DNA of 51,099 nt from Puniceibacterium sp. (GTDB lineage Bacteria > Pseudomonadota > Alphaproteobacteria > Rhodobacterales > Rhodobacteraceae). Of this stretch, positions 1 through 7,337 are shown one piece after another (position 1 is the stretch's first letter; each line of letters starts with the position of its first letter). The stretch covers positions 1 to 51,099 of the forward strand of contig JAGXGV010000001.1 in NCBI GenBank assembly GCA_024636635.1, read 5' to 3'. The translations under genes and the position numbers were made by a program. The notes under the pieces were generated by a model that was not told where the DNA came from, searched no databases, and saw nothing but the letters and a program-made list of their open reading frames with translations.

Positions 1-3
1 ATA

Positions 4-36
4 TCGTCGGCAGCGTCAGATGTGTATAAGAGACAG
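4..36 (+). other. Sequencing adapter with Tn5 mosaic end (artefact)
   Basis: Positions 4-36 match the Nextera read-1 transposase adapter as I know it; 18-36 is the 19-bp Tn5 mosaic end AGATGTGTATAAGAGACAG, and the 14 bases before it are the adapter tail. It sits at the extreme left end and the genuine coding frame begins right after it. It is therefore untrimmed library adapter at a contig end, not a transposon. Any reading frame that uses these bases is spurious. Confidence 0.97.
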
Positions 37-38
37 TT

Positions 39-1094
39 CTGGCCGTGTTCGGCACGATGTTCGGCATCGTCACCTCGCTGGGTCTTGGCGCCATGCAGAT
101 CAATTCCGGACTCGGCACAGTCTTTGGCATACCCCAAAGCACGACGGTGCAGATCATCGTGATTGCCGTGATCACCGCCATGGCGACGCTTTCAGTGGTC
201 GCCGGGCTTGATGGCGGGATCAAGCGGCTGTCCACCATCAACATCGCGCTCAGCATCTTGTTCCTGATCTTCATGGTGATCGTCGGGCCGACGCTGTTCA
301 TATTCGACACCTTCGTGCAAAGCTATGGGGCCTATGTGCGCGATCTGGTGTCCTGGGGCACCTGGTCCGAAGCCTGGACAGAAGGCGGCGGGACCTGGCA
401 GAATTCCTGGACCATCTTCTACTGGGCCTGGTGGGTCAGCTGGGCGCCCTTCGTCGGGGTGTTCGTGGCGCGCATCAGCCGGGGCCGGACGATCCGCGAA
501 TTCCTGATCGGGGTGATGATGATCCCCACGGCGATCATGTTCTTCTGGTTCAGCGCCTTTGGCGGTACCGGCCTGTTGATCTCGCTCGGGGGTGATCCGA
601 CGCTGGTCGAAGCCACGCGCAATGCCTATGGCGACACCATGTTCGCGCTGCTGGCCTACTTTCCGGCGGCCGAGCTGACCTCGGGCTTTGCCATCGTGCT
701 GATCGTCATGTGGTTCGTGACCTCGTCGGATTCCGGCTCTTTCGTGATCGACATGCTGACTTCGGGCGGCGATCCCGACCCGCCCAAGGTGCAGCGCATC
801 TTCTGGGCCGTGTCCGAAGGTGCGGTCGCGTCGGTCCTGCTGCTGGCCGGGGGGCTGTCTGCGCTTCAGGCAGCGGCGGTGATTGCGGGCTTTCCCTTTG
901 CCATCGTCGTGCTGCTGATCCTGATCGGCCTGATCAAGGCGCTGCGCTGGGATCCTCTGATGGTGTACCGGCACAACCAGCGTTACCGCAACGACAAGGA
1001 AGCGGATCATGCGATGCCGCCGGAACTGCCGGGCGAGCTTTACGGATCGGACCCGACGCCACCGCCGGGCAGCGTGAGCGCCCCGGCCGAGTGA
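39..1094 (+). CDS. BCCT family transporter, 5'-truncated
   Basis: This is the C-terminal two thirds of a betaine/carnitine/choline-type secondary transporter, an inner-membrane importer of quaternary-ammonium osmolytes such as glycine betaine. Counting residues from codon 45, it shows the TSLGLGAMQIN segment at about 10-20 and the diagnostic Trp-rich stretch WTIFYWAWWVSWAPFVG at about 122-138 (substrate box and sodium-coupled core). VARISRGRTIREF follows, and further on WFVTSSDSGSFVIDML. Several hydrophobic helices are evident. The C-terminal tail (residues about 310-349) is hydrophilic and Pro-rich. The 5' end is lost at the contig edge behind the adapter; the frame is open back to the adapter, so GTG at 45 is not the true start. 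A strong terminator follows. The substrate cannot be deduced from this fragment. Confidence 0.93.
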   Translation: MAVFGTMFGIVTSLGLGAMQINSGLGTVFGIPQSTTVQIIVIAVITAMATLSVVAGLDGGIKRLSTINIALSILFLIFMVIVGPTLFIFDTFVQSYGAYVRDLVSWGTWSEAWTEGGGTWQNSWTIFYWAWWVSWAPFVGVFVARISRGRTIREFLIGVMMIPTAIMFFWFSAFGGTGLLISLGGDPTLVEATRNAYGDTMFALLAYFPAAELTSGFAIVLIVMWFVTSSDSGSFVIDMLTSGGDPDPPKVQRIFWAVSEGAVASVLLLAGGLSALQAAAVIAGFPFAIVVLLILIGLIKALRWDPLMVYRHNQRYRNDKEADHAMPPELPGELYGSDPTPPPGSVSAPAE

Positions 1095-1117
1095 CCGTCA
1101 CAGGTCTTTGACAAACG

Positions 1118-1152
1118 AAAAGGCCCCCTGTCGCTGACTGGGGGCCTTTTTA
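1118..1152. terminator. Bidirectional intrinsic terminator
   Basis: The arms 1118-1128 (AAAAGGCCCCC) and 1140-1150 (GGGGGCCTTTT) form an 11-bp perfect stem with an 11-nt loop and a T-run on either strand. It lies 24 bp after the BCCT stop and about 96 bp past the accA stop, so it serves two convergent genes. Confidence 0.9.
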
Positions 1153-1247
1153 TATTCGGACTGGATGTGCGGGCTGGATGTGCGGGCCGGAGATAACAGC
1201 CCGGACCCCTTGCAGGCGTGCCGTGACTCGGCCCCCTGTCACAGATG

Positions 1248-2210
1248 TCAGGCGGCCAGCCCGCGCGACCCCAGCGCCAGGAACTTTTCGCGCCGGTCCT
1301 TGATCAGCGCCTTGGGCTTCAGCCCGTCCAGATCGCCCAGCATCGCCGTCAGGCAATCCTGCACTGCCGCGATGGTCGCCTCGCGGTCGCGGTGCGCCCC
1401 GCCCATCGGTTCGGGGATCACCCGGTCGGTCACGCCCAGCTTCAACAGATCCTGCGCGGTCAGGCGCAGCGCCTCGGCGGCTTCGCGCATCTTTTCGGCA
1501 TCTTTCCACAGGATCGACGCGCATCCCTCGGGCGAGATCACCGAATAGACCGAATGTTCCAGCATCGCGACCCGGTTCGCCGTGGCAAAGGCCACCGCCC
1601 CGCCGGACCCGCCTTCGCCGATGATCACCGACACCAGCGGCACGCCGATGTTCAGGCAGGTTTCGGTCGCGCGGGCGATCGCCTCGGACTGGCCGCGTTC
1701 CTCGGCGCCCATGCCGGGATAGGCTCCGGGCGTGTCCACCAGCGTGATCACCGGCAGGCCGAACCGGTCGGCCATCTCCATCAGGCGCACCGCCTTGCGA
1801 TAGCCTTCGGGGCGGGCCATGCCGAAATTGCGCTGGATGCGGCTGCCGGTATCCCTGCCCTTTTCGTGGCCGATCACCATCACGGGACGGTCCGCAAACC
1901 GGGCAAGGCCGCCAAGGACCGCCGCGTCCTCGGCGAATTTCCGGTCGCCGGCAAGCGGTGTGTATTCCTGGAACAGCGCCTCGATGTAGTCGCTGCAATG
2001 CGGGCGGTCCGGATGCCGCGCCACCTGGCATTTGCGCCAGGGCGTCAGTTTCTTGTAAAGGTCGCGCAGCAGGTCCGCCGCCTTGCGGTCCAGCGCGGCG
2101 GCTTCGGCCTCGATATCCATTTCCGAATTGCCCCGGGCCATGGCGCGCAACTCTTCTGCCTTGCCTTCGATTTCGGCCAGAGGTTTCTCAAAATCGAGGT
2201 AATGCGTCAT
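1248..2210 (-). CDS. accA: Acetyl-CoA carboxylase carboxyltransferase subunit alpha
   Basis: AccA pairs with AccD to form the carboxyltransferase that moves the carboxyl group from carboxybiotin to acetyl-CoA, giving malonyl-CoA in the first committed step of fatty acid synthesis in the cytoplasm. The 320-residue product matches the usual AccA length. Crotonase-fold landmarks are [20 protein letters not shown] at about 154-173, the glycine-rich oxyanion loop IGEGGSGGA at about 197-205 and [18 protein letters not shown] at about 224-241. I chose the ATG at 2210 because [15 protein letters not shown] is the family's N-terminus and a GGAG lies upstream at suitable spacing; an in-frame extension to 2252 has no family resemblance. 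It is monocistronic here, convergent with the BCCT gene and divergent from the lipoprotein gene. Confidence 0.98.
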   Translation of the reverse strand: MTHYLDFEKPLAEIEGKAEELRAMARGNSEMDIEAEAAALDRKAADLLRDLYKKLTPWRKCQVARHPDRPHCSDYIEALFQEYTPLAGDRKFAEDAAVLGGLARFADRPVMVIGHEKGRDTGSRIQRNFGMARPEGYRKAVRLMEMADRFGLPVITLVDTPGAYPGMGAEERGQSEAIARATETCLNIGVPLVSVIIGEGGSGGAVAFATANRVAMLEHSVYSVISPEGCASILWKDAEKMREAAEALRLTAQDLLKLGVTDRVIPEPMGGAHRDREATIAAVQDCLTAMLGDLDGLKPKALIKDRREKFLALGSRGLAA

Positions 2211-2467
2211 GGGACGGACTCCGTTGCGGTGTATCGCGTCATATGAACGCATGACGGCGCCTTTGCAACTCTCCGCCCCGGACTCAGCGGATCAGCACCG
2301 GCAGCAGCGATGCGATTGCTGGGAACCTTGCCGCAGGTGAATGCGATTACCTTTAACGTAGTGATGGGCCCGCCCAAGGATGAACGTGCCTGACGCTGCA
2401 TTGCGGCACGCCGTCACTCGACAGGCAACCGCACCTGCGCTACCGAGTGACATAAACACGAATCTGG

Positions 2468-3064
2468 ATGAACCCCCTGACAACCCTGCGTAAACTGGCC
2501 TGCGTCCTTCTGTTTCTGATGGCAGCGGCCTGCACCCTGACCCCGCCCGTGCCGGACCAGTCCGATGCCGAAAAGATCACTGAACTCGGCCGGGCCATCG
2601 CCGCGCTCGACCCTTCGGTCGATCCCGCAGAGGCGCGGCGCGCGGCCCGTCTGGCCGTGGAATACCCCCGCCAGCTTGCCATTGAATATGAAATCGAGGA
2701 TTCGCCGTTGACCCACAATTCCAAGGTCAACGCCGGGCTCAAGCCGCGCGGCCTGTGCTGGCACTGGTCGCGCGATCTGGGCGCCCGGCTTGAACGGGAA
2801 CGGTTCAGCACGCTCGACATCCGCTATGCCATTGCCAACTACAAGGTCGCGTTCCGGATCGAACACAGCTCTGTCATCATCACCGCGCGGGGTGACCCGA
2901 TCGAAAAGGGTCTGGTGCTCGATCCGTGGCGCTATGGCGGCGCGCTCTACTGGGGTCCGGTGCCCGAGGATGCCGCCTATCCCTGGCGCCCGCGGGCCGA
3001 GGTCATGGCCGAGCGGCGCGAGGACGAAGGGCTTGACCCCCTGCAAGCCACGCATGCGGACTGA
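2468..3064 (+). CDS. Conserved lipoprotein of unknown function
   Basis: This 198-residue protein has a lipoprotein signal: basic Arg-8/Lys-9, a hydrophobic core LACVLLFLMAAA and a lipobox-like AAA-C with Cys-22 as the probable lipidated residue. The mature part is mixed charged/aromatic with no transmembrane segment. It contains SPLTHNSKVNAGLKPRGLCWHW, an Asn/Cys/His-containing stretch reminiscent of a small enzyme-like site, and a WRYGGALYWGPV segment near the C-terminus. It is probably held at the inner or outer membrane facing the periplasm. I recognise no named family and assign no function. A 257-bp gap separates it from accA, which is transcribed the other way. Confidence 0.8.
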   Translation: MNPLTTLRKLACVLLFLMAAACTLTPPVPDQSDAEKITELGRAIAALDPSVDPAEARRAARLAVEYPRQLAIEYEIEDSPLTHNSKVNAGLKPRGLCWHWSRDLGARLERERFSTLDIRYAIANYKVAFRIEHSSVIITARGDPIEKGLVLDPWRYGGALYWGPVPEDAAYPWRPRAEVMAERREDEGLDPLQATHAD

Positions 3065-3316
3065 CTGCCCTTGCGGACCTGCCCAAGCAGCGGCCACCGG
3101 TGCAACGCGCCCAGGACGACACGAGCCGACGCAAAGCGACCCGGGCCAATTGCCCCGCGCTGACCCTGGCCGCAGATGTTTCCGGGCACCGCCACACATG
3201 CGGACCGTGTCGCGCGGGGCATTCCGGACCAGTGCGGACCTCACGGCCGCTTGCCATCCGGACGGCGATGCCGACCGGCAAAGGACTCTGATCCGCCCAA
3301 AAATGCCGGTCGCCCG

Positions 3317-3569
3317 CCCTTCGCCCTTTGTGTGTCGGTGCCGAACTACCGGCTGGGCATCGTGCGGGTCGATCCTGATCGAGACGATGCTCAACTGGCC
3401 CGGCTCGGGGTTCCTTCTGTCCAACGCCATCTTCCAGCGGGATCTGCCGCTGTTAAAGGGCACCATCCTGATCCTCGCGCTTTTCTTTGTGGCGATGAAC
3501 CTGATCGTCGACGTGGCACAGGCCGCCACCGACCCCCGGCCGGACGCCCCGGCAACCACACTTGCATAA
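3317..3569 (+). pseudogene. Remnant of a peptide-type (DppB/OppB-like) ABC permease
   Basis: Two blocks of a dipeptide/oligopeptide permease survive in different frames. Positions 3317-3370 encode PFALCVSVPNYRLGIV, which resembles the family's SIPNFWLG segment. From 3372, in another frame, comes LIETMLNWPGSGFLLSNAIF and then a hydrophobic LILALFFVAMNLIVDVAQA stretch ending DPR, matching the last membrane helices and C-terminus of DppB proteins; the stop is at 3567-3569. The roughly 100 residues normally between the blocks, and everything N-terminal of them, are absent, so this is a deletion derivative and cannot make a permease. No recognisable coding sequence is seen from 3065 to 3316. The remnant lies 11 bp before the RidA-like gene, suggesting a former operon. 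Confidence 0.8.
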
Positions 3570-3580
3570 GGAATACCGAC

Positions 3581-4045
3581 ATGACCTGCCCCATCGAACA
3601 ACGGCTTGGCGAACTTGGCCTTGCGCTGCCGCCCTCGGCCCCGTCGCGGGCGTTTTTCCTGCCGGGCAAGATCACCGGTAACCTCCTGTTCCTGTCCGGC
3701 CAGATCTGCGAATGGGAAGGTGAGCCCAGATATTTTGGCCCTGTCGGCACCGGTTTCGACACCGGCATCGGATACGGGGCCGCGCAGATGTGCGCGCTGA
3801 ACCTGCTGTTTTCCATCCGCGCCGTGGCCGGGTCGCTGTCGCGGGTGCGGCAGGTGATCCGGCTGGGCGGTTTCGTCGCCGCCGATCCGGGCTATCCCGA
3901 CGGTCCGCTGATCGTGAACGGGGCCTCGCAGTTGTTCATTGACCTTTGGGGCGATGCGGGGCGCCATGCGCGCACGGCGGTCAACGTCGCCTCGCTTCCT
4001 GCCAACGCATTGGTCGAGGTCGAAGCGGTGGTCGAACTCGACTGA
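3581..4045 (+). CDS. RidA/YjgF-family protein
   Basis: The 154-residue product belongs to the RidA (YjgF/YER057c/UK114) superfamily, whose members hydrolyse reactive enamines/imines or act in catabolic pathways. It is somewhat longer than the roughly 130-residue canonical form. Visible family features are the strand region NLLFLSGQICEWEG at about 27-40, AAQMCALNLLFSIRAVAGSLSRV in the helix (residues about 67-90), and the C-terminal NALVEVEAVVELD. The canonical catalytic Arg in the R-x-x-V/A-x-V-x-x-LP block is not clear; here the segment is HARTAVNVASLP with its Arg shifted. It starts at ATG 3581 with AGGA upstream. It sits between two pseudogenes and upstream of a keto-acid hydratase-like gene, so it was probably part of a catabolic operon that is now decaying. 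Confidence 0.85.
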   Translation: MTCPIEQRLGELGLALPPSAPSRAFFLPGKITGNLLFLSGQICEWEGEPRYFGPVGTGFDTGIGYGAAQMCALNLLFSIRAVAGSLSRVRQVIRLGGFVAADPGYPDGPLIVNGASQLFIDLWGDAGRHARTAVNVASLPANALVEVEAVVELD

Positions 4046-4065
4046 TCGACCCGCAGGTGACACCC

Positions 4066-4306
4066 ATGCCCCGCATCCTGCTGATGATCCCCAACGGCGA
4101 CCCTGCGACCACCCGCGCCGACCGGCCCGGGGCTGATCACGACGATGGACCAACTGGCCGCGGCCGGCGCCGATGCGGTGATCCTTGGCGGCGGGCCGCT
4201 TGGCGACGCCGCTGACCGCTTGCAACATCTTGCGCCCTGCGCTTTGGTCGCGCCGATCCCCGAAGCGGCCCGCCGCATCCTTTGTTTGTTGCAGGATACC
4301 CCATGA
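4066..4306 (+). pseudogene. Broken Asp/Glu-racemase-like gene
   Basis: An ATG at 4066 opens MPRILLMIPNGDP, a plausible N-terminal strand of the aspartate/glutamate/hydantoin racemase superfamily. That frame soon turns to junk. From about 4128, in a different frame, the sequence reads LITTMDQLAAAGADAVILGGGPLG, followed by CALVAPIPEAARRIL, which looks like the C-terminal end of such a racemase. It ends at TGA 4304-4306, overlapping the ATG of the next gene. At about 80 codons it is roughly a third of a normal racemase, with a deletion and frameshift between the two parts. The racemase assignment rests on short segments; the broken state is clearer than the exact family. Confidence 0.65.
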
Positions 4307-5052
4307 CCCAGCTTGACGCCCTTGCCGATTGCCTGATTGCCGCGCACCGCAGCGGCATCCGGTTCCAGCCGGCCCCGCCCCTGCCCACGACCGAGGCCGA
4401 AGCCTACGGGGTTCAGGCCCGTGTCGCCCACGCCCTTGGCCCGGTCGCCGGGTTCAAGACCGGGCTCAAACCCGGCGGACCCTCGTTCATGGCGCCGATC
4501 CGCGCCGAATTTTGCCTTTCCCCGGGCGCCCGCGTAAATATGGACGACCGTATGGGGATCGAGCTCGAGGTCGGCTGGAAGATCATCGCCCCCCTGCCCG
4601 CGCCGCACTCTGCCGGTTTCGACGCGGCGCTTGCCCGCGCGGTGCTGCCGGTGCCGGTGATCGAACTGGTGAACACCCGCCTGGACGGCCCGCAGGCCAC
4701 CGATCCGCTGGTGAAACTGGCGGATTTCCAGATCAACCACGGCCTGATCATCGGCCAACCGCTTGATCGCTGGGATGGCAGCGATTTCACCGAGGTGACC
4801 GCCCGGTGCCACGCCGGCCCGCGCGAGATACTCAATGGCGCCGCCACTGTGCCGGGGGGGTCGGCGCTTGCCACGCTTGCGGGGCTGATCGAGGTGATCG
4901 GCGACCACTGCGGCGGGCTTCAGGTCGGACAGGTGGTGATCACGGGATCGCTGCACCCTCTGGTCTATCTCGACACCCCTTGCGACGTGACAGCCGGGAT
5001 CGAGGGGCTGGGCGACGTGTCGCTGACGCTGGTCCGGAACTCCGAACGCTGA
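4303..5052 (+). CDS. 2-keto-4-pentenoate hydratase-like protein (FAH superfamily)
   Basis: This 249-residue protein resembles MhpD/DmpE-type 2-oxopent-4-enoate hydratases and related decarboxylases, soluble enzymes acting on 2-keto acids with a divalent metal. Family features are EAYGVQARVAHALGPVAGFKTGLK at about 29-52, the acidic block GIELEVGWKI at about 84-93 (metal-binding Glu-x-Glu), LVKLADFQINHGLIIGQPL in the middle, and the C-terminal G-D-V-S-L-T strand. The ATG at 4303 overlaps the stop of the broken racemase gene (ATGA), so it was translationally coupled to it. The substrate is unknown. The gene appears intact although its upstream partners are not. A weak hairpin follows, then the guanidine riboswitch leader. 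Confidence 0.85.
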   Translation: MTQLDALADCLIAAHRSGIRFQPAPPLPTTEAEAYGVQARVAHALGPVAGFKTGLKPGGPSFMAPIRAEFCLSPGARVNMDDRMGIELEVGWKIIAPLPAPHSAGFDAALARAVLPVPVIELVNTRLDGPQATDPLVKLADFQINHGLIIGQPLDRWDGSDFTEVTARCHAGPREILNGAATVPGGSALATLAGLIEVIGDHCGGLQVGQVVITGSLHPLVYLDTPCDVTAGIEGLGDVSLTLVRNSER

Positions 5053-5060
5053 ACGCATTC

Positions 5061-5077
5061 CAGCCGTCAGGCGGCTG
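5061..5077 (+). terminator. Weak terminator-like hairpin after the hydratase gene
   Basis: The arms CAGCCG (5061-5066) and CGGCTG (5072-5077) enclose a 5-nt loop, followed by AT-rich sequence but no proper T-run. It lies 8 bp after the hydratase stop. It may end the upstream transcript before the riboswitch leader. Confidence 0.35.
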
Positions 5078-5210
5078 ATATTACCATTTCCTGCCGAAAT
5101 TTCAGACGTTCCCGCCAATTCCGCCGCAAAAACGGGCGTCTGCATGTATGCACCCCGGCCTGACACATCGCGCCGCTTTGTGGTCCGCCCCGCGCCGGGC
5201 AGCCTGATCC

Positions 5211-5328
5211 GTGCAGGGCGTCTAGGGTTCCGCCATCCACCGCGATGGGTCTGGTCCAAGAGATGCCGCCGGTGTGGCCTGCCGCCCATCGGTACACGGC
5301 GGGACAAAATCCCGGGAGAGCACTGCAC
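5211..5328 (+). promoter_or_regulatory. Guanidine-I (ykkC-yxkD) riboswitch aptamer
   Basis: The hallmark blocks of the ykkC guanidine-I aptamer occur in order: TCTAGGGTTCCG at 5221-5232, GGTCTGGTCCAAGAGA at 5248-5263, and TACACGGCGGGACAAAATCC at 5293-5312 followed by CGGGAGAG. A perfect 6-bp P1 closes it: GTGCAG 5211-5216 with CTGCAC 5323-5328. A local helix CCATC/GATGG (about 5233-5247) and the hairpin CGGGA-CAAAA-TCCCG (5300-5314) also fit. This class senses free guanidine and usually turns expression on. It lies 85 bp upstream of the ABC binding-protein gene and reads into an operon ending in a guanidine-hydrolase-type enzyme, so ligand and genes agree. Confidence 0.95.
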
Positions 5329-5330
5329 CT

Positions 5331-5377
5331 GTCTGGCCCGCTCTCTTGCTCCGTTCCGCCTCTGGCCAGGCTTTTCT
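5331..5377 (+). terminator. Candidate riboswitch expression-platform terminator
   Basis: The arms GTCTGGCC (5331-5338) and GGCCAGGC (5364-5371) form an 8-bp stem with one G-T pair, followed by TTTTCT at 5372-5377. A competing helix can form between GGGAGAGC (5314-5321, inside the aptamer's conserved 3' part) and GCTCTCTT (5340-5347), which lies in the terminator loop. The two structures plausibly exclude each other, as expected for a transcriptional riboswitch switch point. I cannot decide from sequence which state the ligand favours. Confidence 0.55.
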
Positions 5378-5413
5378 GCGATACATGGCGGAACATGGCC
5401 CGAGGGGACGACC

Positions 5414-6481
5414 ATGACCAAGACAAAGACACTTCTGCTGACATCCGCCGCCCTGGCGCTGAGCCTTGGCTCGGCCGCAAGCGCGCAGGAAAAGACCGAA
5501 TTCAAGGTGGCCTGGTCGATCTATGTCGGCTGGATGCCCTGGGGATATCTGGAAACCAGCGGCATCATGGACAAATGGGCCGATAAATACGGCATCGATG
5601 TCGAGATCGTGCAGATCAACGATTATGTCGAATCGATCAACCAGTACACCGCTGGCGCCTTTGACGGCGTGTCCGCGACCAACATGGACACCCTGTCGAT
5701 TCCCGCAGGGTCCGGCGTGGACACCACGGCGCTGATCGTCGGGGACTATTCCGACGGCAACGACGCGATCATCCTCAAGGGGGAAGGCGGGCTTGAGGAT
5801 CTGGCAGGCAAGCCGGTGAACCTGGTGGAACTTTCGGTCTCGCATTACCTGCTGGCGCGAGGGCTGGATTCGGTCGGCCTGTCCGAGGCGGATCTTGGCG
5901 GGGTCATCAACACCTCGGACGCCGACATGATCGCCGCCTGGGCCACCGACGATGTGCAGGCGGTGGTGACCTGGAACCCTCTGGTGTCCGCCATCCTGGA
6001 ACAACCCGGCGCGAACAGGCTTTTCGACAGCGCCGACATCCCCGGAGAGATCATCGACCTGATGGTGGTCAACACCGAAACGCTTGCGGCAAACCCCGAT
6101 TTCGGCCGCGCACTGGTCGGCGCCTGGTACGAGCTGATGGAAATCATGTCCTCGGACACCGAAGAAGGCATCGCCGCGCGCACGGCCATGGCCGAGGCGT
6201 CGGGCACCGATCTGGCCGGCTACGACGCACAACTCGCCTCGACCGAGATGTTCTATGCCCCGACGGATGCGGTGACTTTCGCCAGCCGTCCGGAACTGCC
6301 GCAGACCATGGTCAATGTCGCGGAATTCCTGTTCGACAAGGGCATCCTTGGCGAAGGCGCGCCCAGCGCGGATTTTGTCGGGGTGGAATATCCCGATGGC
6401 AGCATCACCGGCAGCGCGGCCAACGTGACCTTCCGCTTTGACACGACCTACATGCAGATGGCCGCGGACGGCGCGCTTTAG
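5414..6481 (+). CDS. Guanidine/urea-type ABC transporter substrate-binding protein
   Basis: This is a 355-residue periplasmic binding protein with a clear Sec signal peptide: K3/K5, a Leu/Ala core and an ASA cleavage site after residue 24. The mature part (FKVAWSIYVGWMPWGYLETSGIMDKWADKYGIDVE) is typical of the NitT/TauT-like binding proteins annotated as putative urea transporter components beside urea/guanidine carboxylase genes. Aromatic residues in WSIYVGWMPWGY (about 33-44) could form a cage for a planar cation. I chose ATG 5414 because of the signal peptide and the Shine-Dalgarno GAGGGGA six bases upstream; the longer open frame upstream is the riboswitch. It is the first gene of the riboswitch-controlled operon. 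Guanidine is the inferred ligand, from the riboswitch and the hydrolase downstream. Confidence 0.9.
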   Translation: MTKTKTLLLTSAALALSLGSAASAQEKTEFKVAWSIYVGWMPWGYLETSGIMDKWADKYGIDVEIVQINDYVESINQYTAGAFDGVSATNMDTLSIPAGSGVDTTALIVGDYSDGNDAIILKGEGGLEDLAGKPVNLVELSVSHYLLARGLDSVGLSEADLGGVINTSDADMIAAWATDDVQAVVTWNPLVSAILEQPGANRLFDSADIPGEIIDLMVVNTETLAANPDFGRALVGAWYELMEIMSSDTEEGIAARTAMAEASGTDLAGYDAQLASTEMFYAPTDAVTFASRPELPQTMVNVAEFLFDKGILGEGAPSADFVGVEYPDGSITGSAANVTFRFDTTYMQMAADGAL

Positions 6482-6524
6482 GACAACGGCCCCGGCACCG
6501 CGCCGGGGCCACGGGAATCCCAAG

Positions 6525-7337
6525 ATGCGTCTGATCAACCGCACCCCCGGACCCGCGCTCAGGGTCTTTCTGACGCTGCTGCCCTTTGCGCTGGCGCTGG
6601 TGGTCTACATGATCGCGTCCGAGGCGCGGCTGGCCGCGAACCCCCAGGACAGGCTGCTGCCGTCACCCGCGACGATCGGGGATACCGCCGTGCGGCTGTT
6701 CACCACCGGCGACCGGCGCACGGGCCGCATCCTGCTGTGGCACGACACCGGCGCCAGCCTGCTGCGGCTGGCGCTGGGGGTCGGCATCGCGGCACTTGCG
6801 GGGCTGCTGTCCGGACTGGCGATCGGCCTTCTGCCCCATGTGCGGGCGGCGTTCAGTCCGTTCGTGGCAGTGCTGAGCATGATCCCGCCCCTTGCCGTGC
6901 TGCCCATCCTGTTCATCACCTTCGGGCTGGGCGAGTTGTCCAAGGTCGTGCTGATCGTCGTCGGCATCACCCCCTTCCTGATCCGCGACATGGGCCAGCG
7001 GGTGATAGACATCCCGCGCGAAATGATCGTCAAGGCGCAGACGCTGGGCGCCTCATCGCTTGTCATCGCCCTGCGCGTGGCCCTGCCGCAGATCATGCCG
7101 CGACTTATCCAGTCGGTGCGCCTGTCGCTGGGTCCGGCCTGGCTGTTCCTGATCGCCGCCGAGGCAATCGCCAGCGATCTGGGCCTTGGCTACCGGATCT
7201 TCCTGGTGCGCCGCTATCTCGCCATGGATGTGATCCTGACCTATGTGATCTGGATCACCTTCCTCGCCTTCGTGATGGACTGGGGGCTGCGGTCCCTGTC
7301 GCGCAGGCTCTACCCCTGGGCGGGGGGCGGATTATGA
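6525..7337 (+). CDS. ABC transporter permease (guanidine uptake operon)
   Basis: This 270-residue inner-membrane permease of the BPD_transp_1 / TauT-SsuC type has about six hydrophobic segments, with the first at about 13-33. The cytoplasmic EAA coupling loop is at about 167-190 (EMIVKAQTLGASSLVIALRV followed by ALPQIMPRL), including the conserved Gly. I start at ATG 6525, 43 bp after the binding-protein stop; upstream in-frame codons are implausible. Its stop overlaps the ATPase start by ATGA, so the two are translationally coupled. Together with the binding protein and ATPase it forms an importer, with guanidine inferred as substrate. A degenerate palindromic GC stretch (CCCCGGCACCGCGCCGGGG, about 6489-6507) lies between binding protein and permease and could form a processing or partial-termination hairpin that lowers membrane-component expression. 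Confidence 0.92.
   Translation: MRLINRTPGPALRVFLTLLPFALALVVYMIASEARLAANPQDRLLPSPATIGDTAVRLFTTGDRRTGRILLWHDTGASLLRLALGVGIAALAGLLSGLAIGLLPHVRAAFSPFVAVLSMIPPLAVLPILFITFGLGELSKVVLIVVGITPFLIRDMGQRVIDIPREMIVKAQTLGASSLVIALRVALPQIMPRLIQSVRLSLGPAWLFLIAAEAIASDLGLGYRIFLVRRYLAMDVILTYVIWITFLAFVMDWGLRSLSRRLYPWAGGGL

Noticed and set aside
20-211. Short plus-strand reading frame starting inside the first 36 bases
   Set aside because: Its start lies in the adapter and it is out of frame with the BCCT gene.
2414-4228. 604-codon minus-strand open frame
   Set aside because: It is Arg/Gly-rich, without domains, and overlaps genes supported by homology; a shadow of high GC content.
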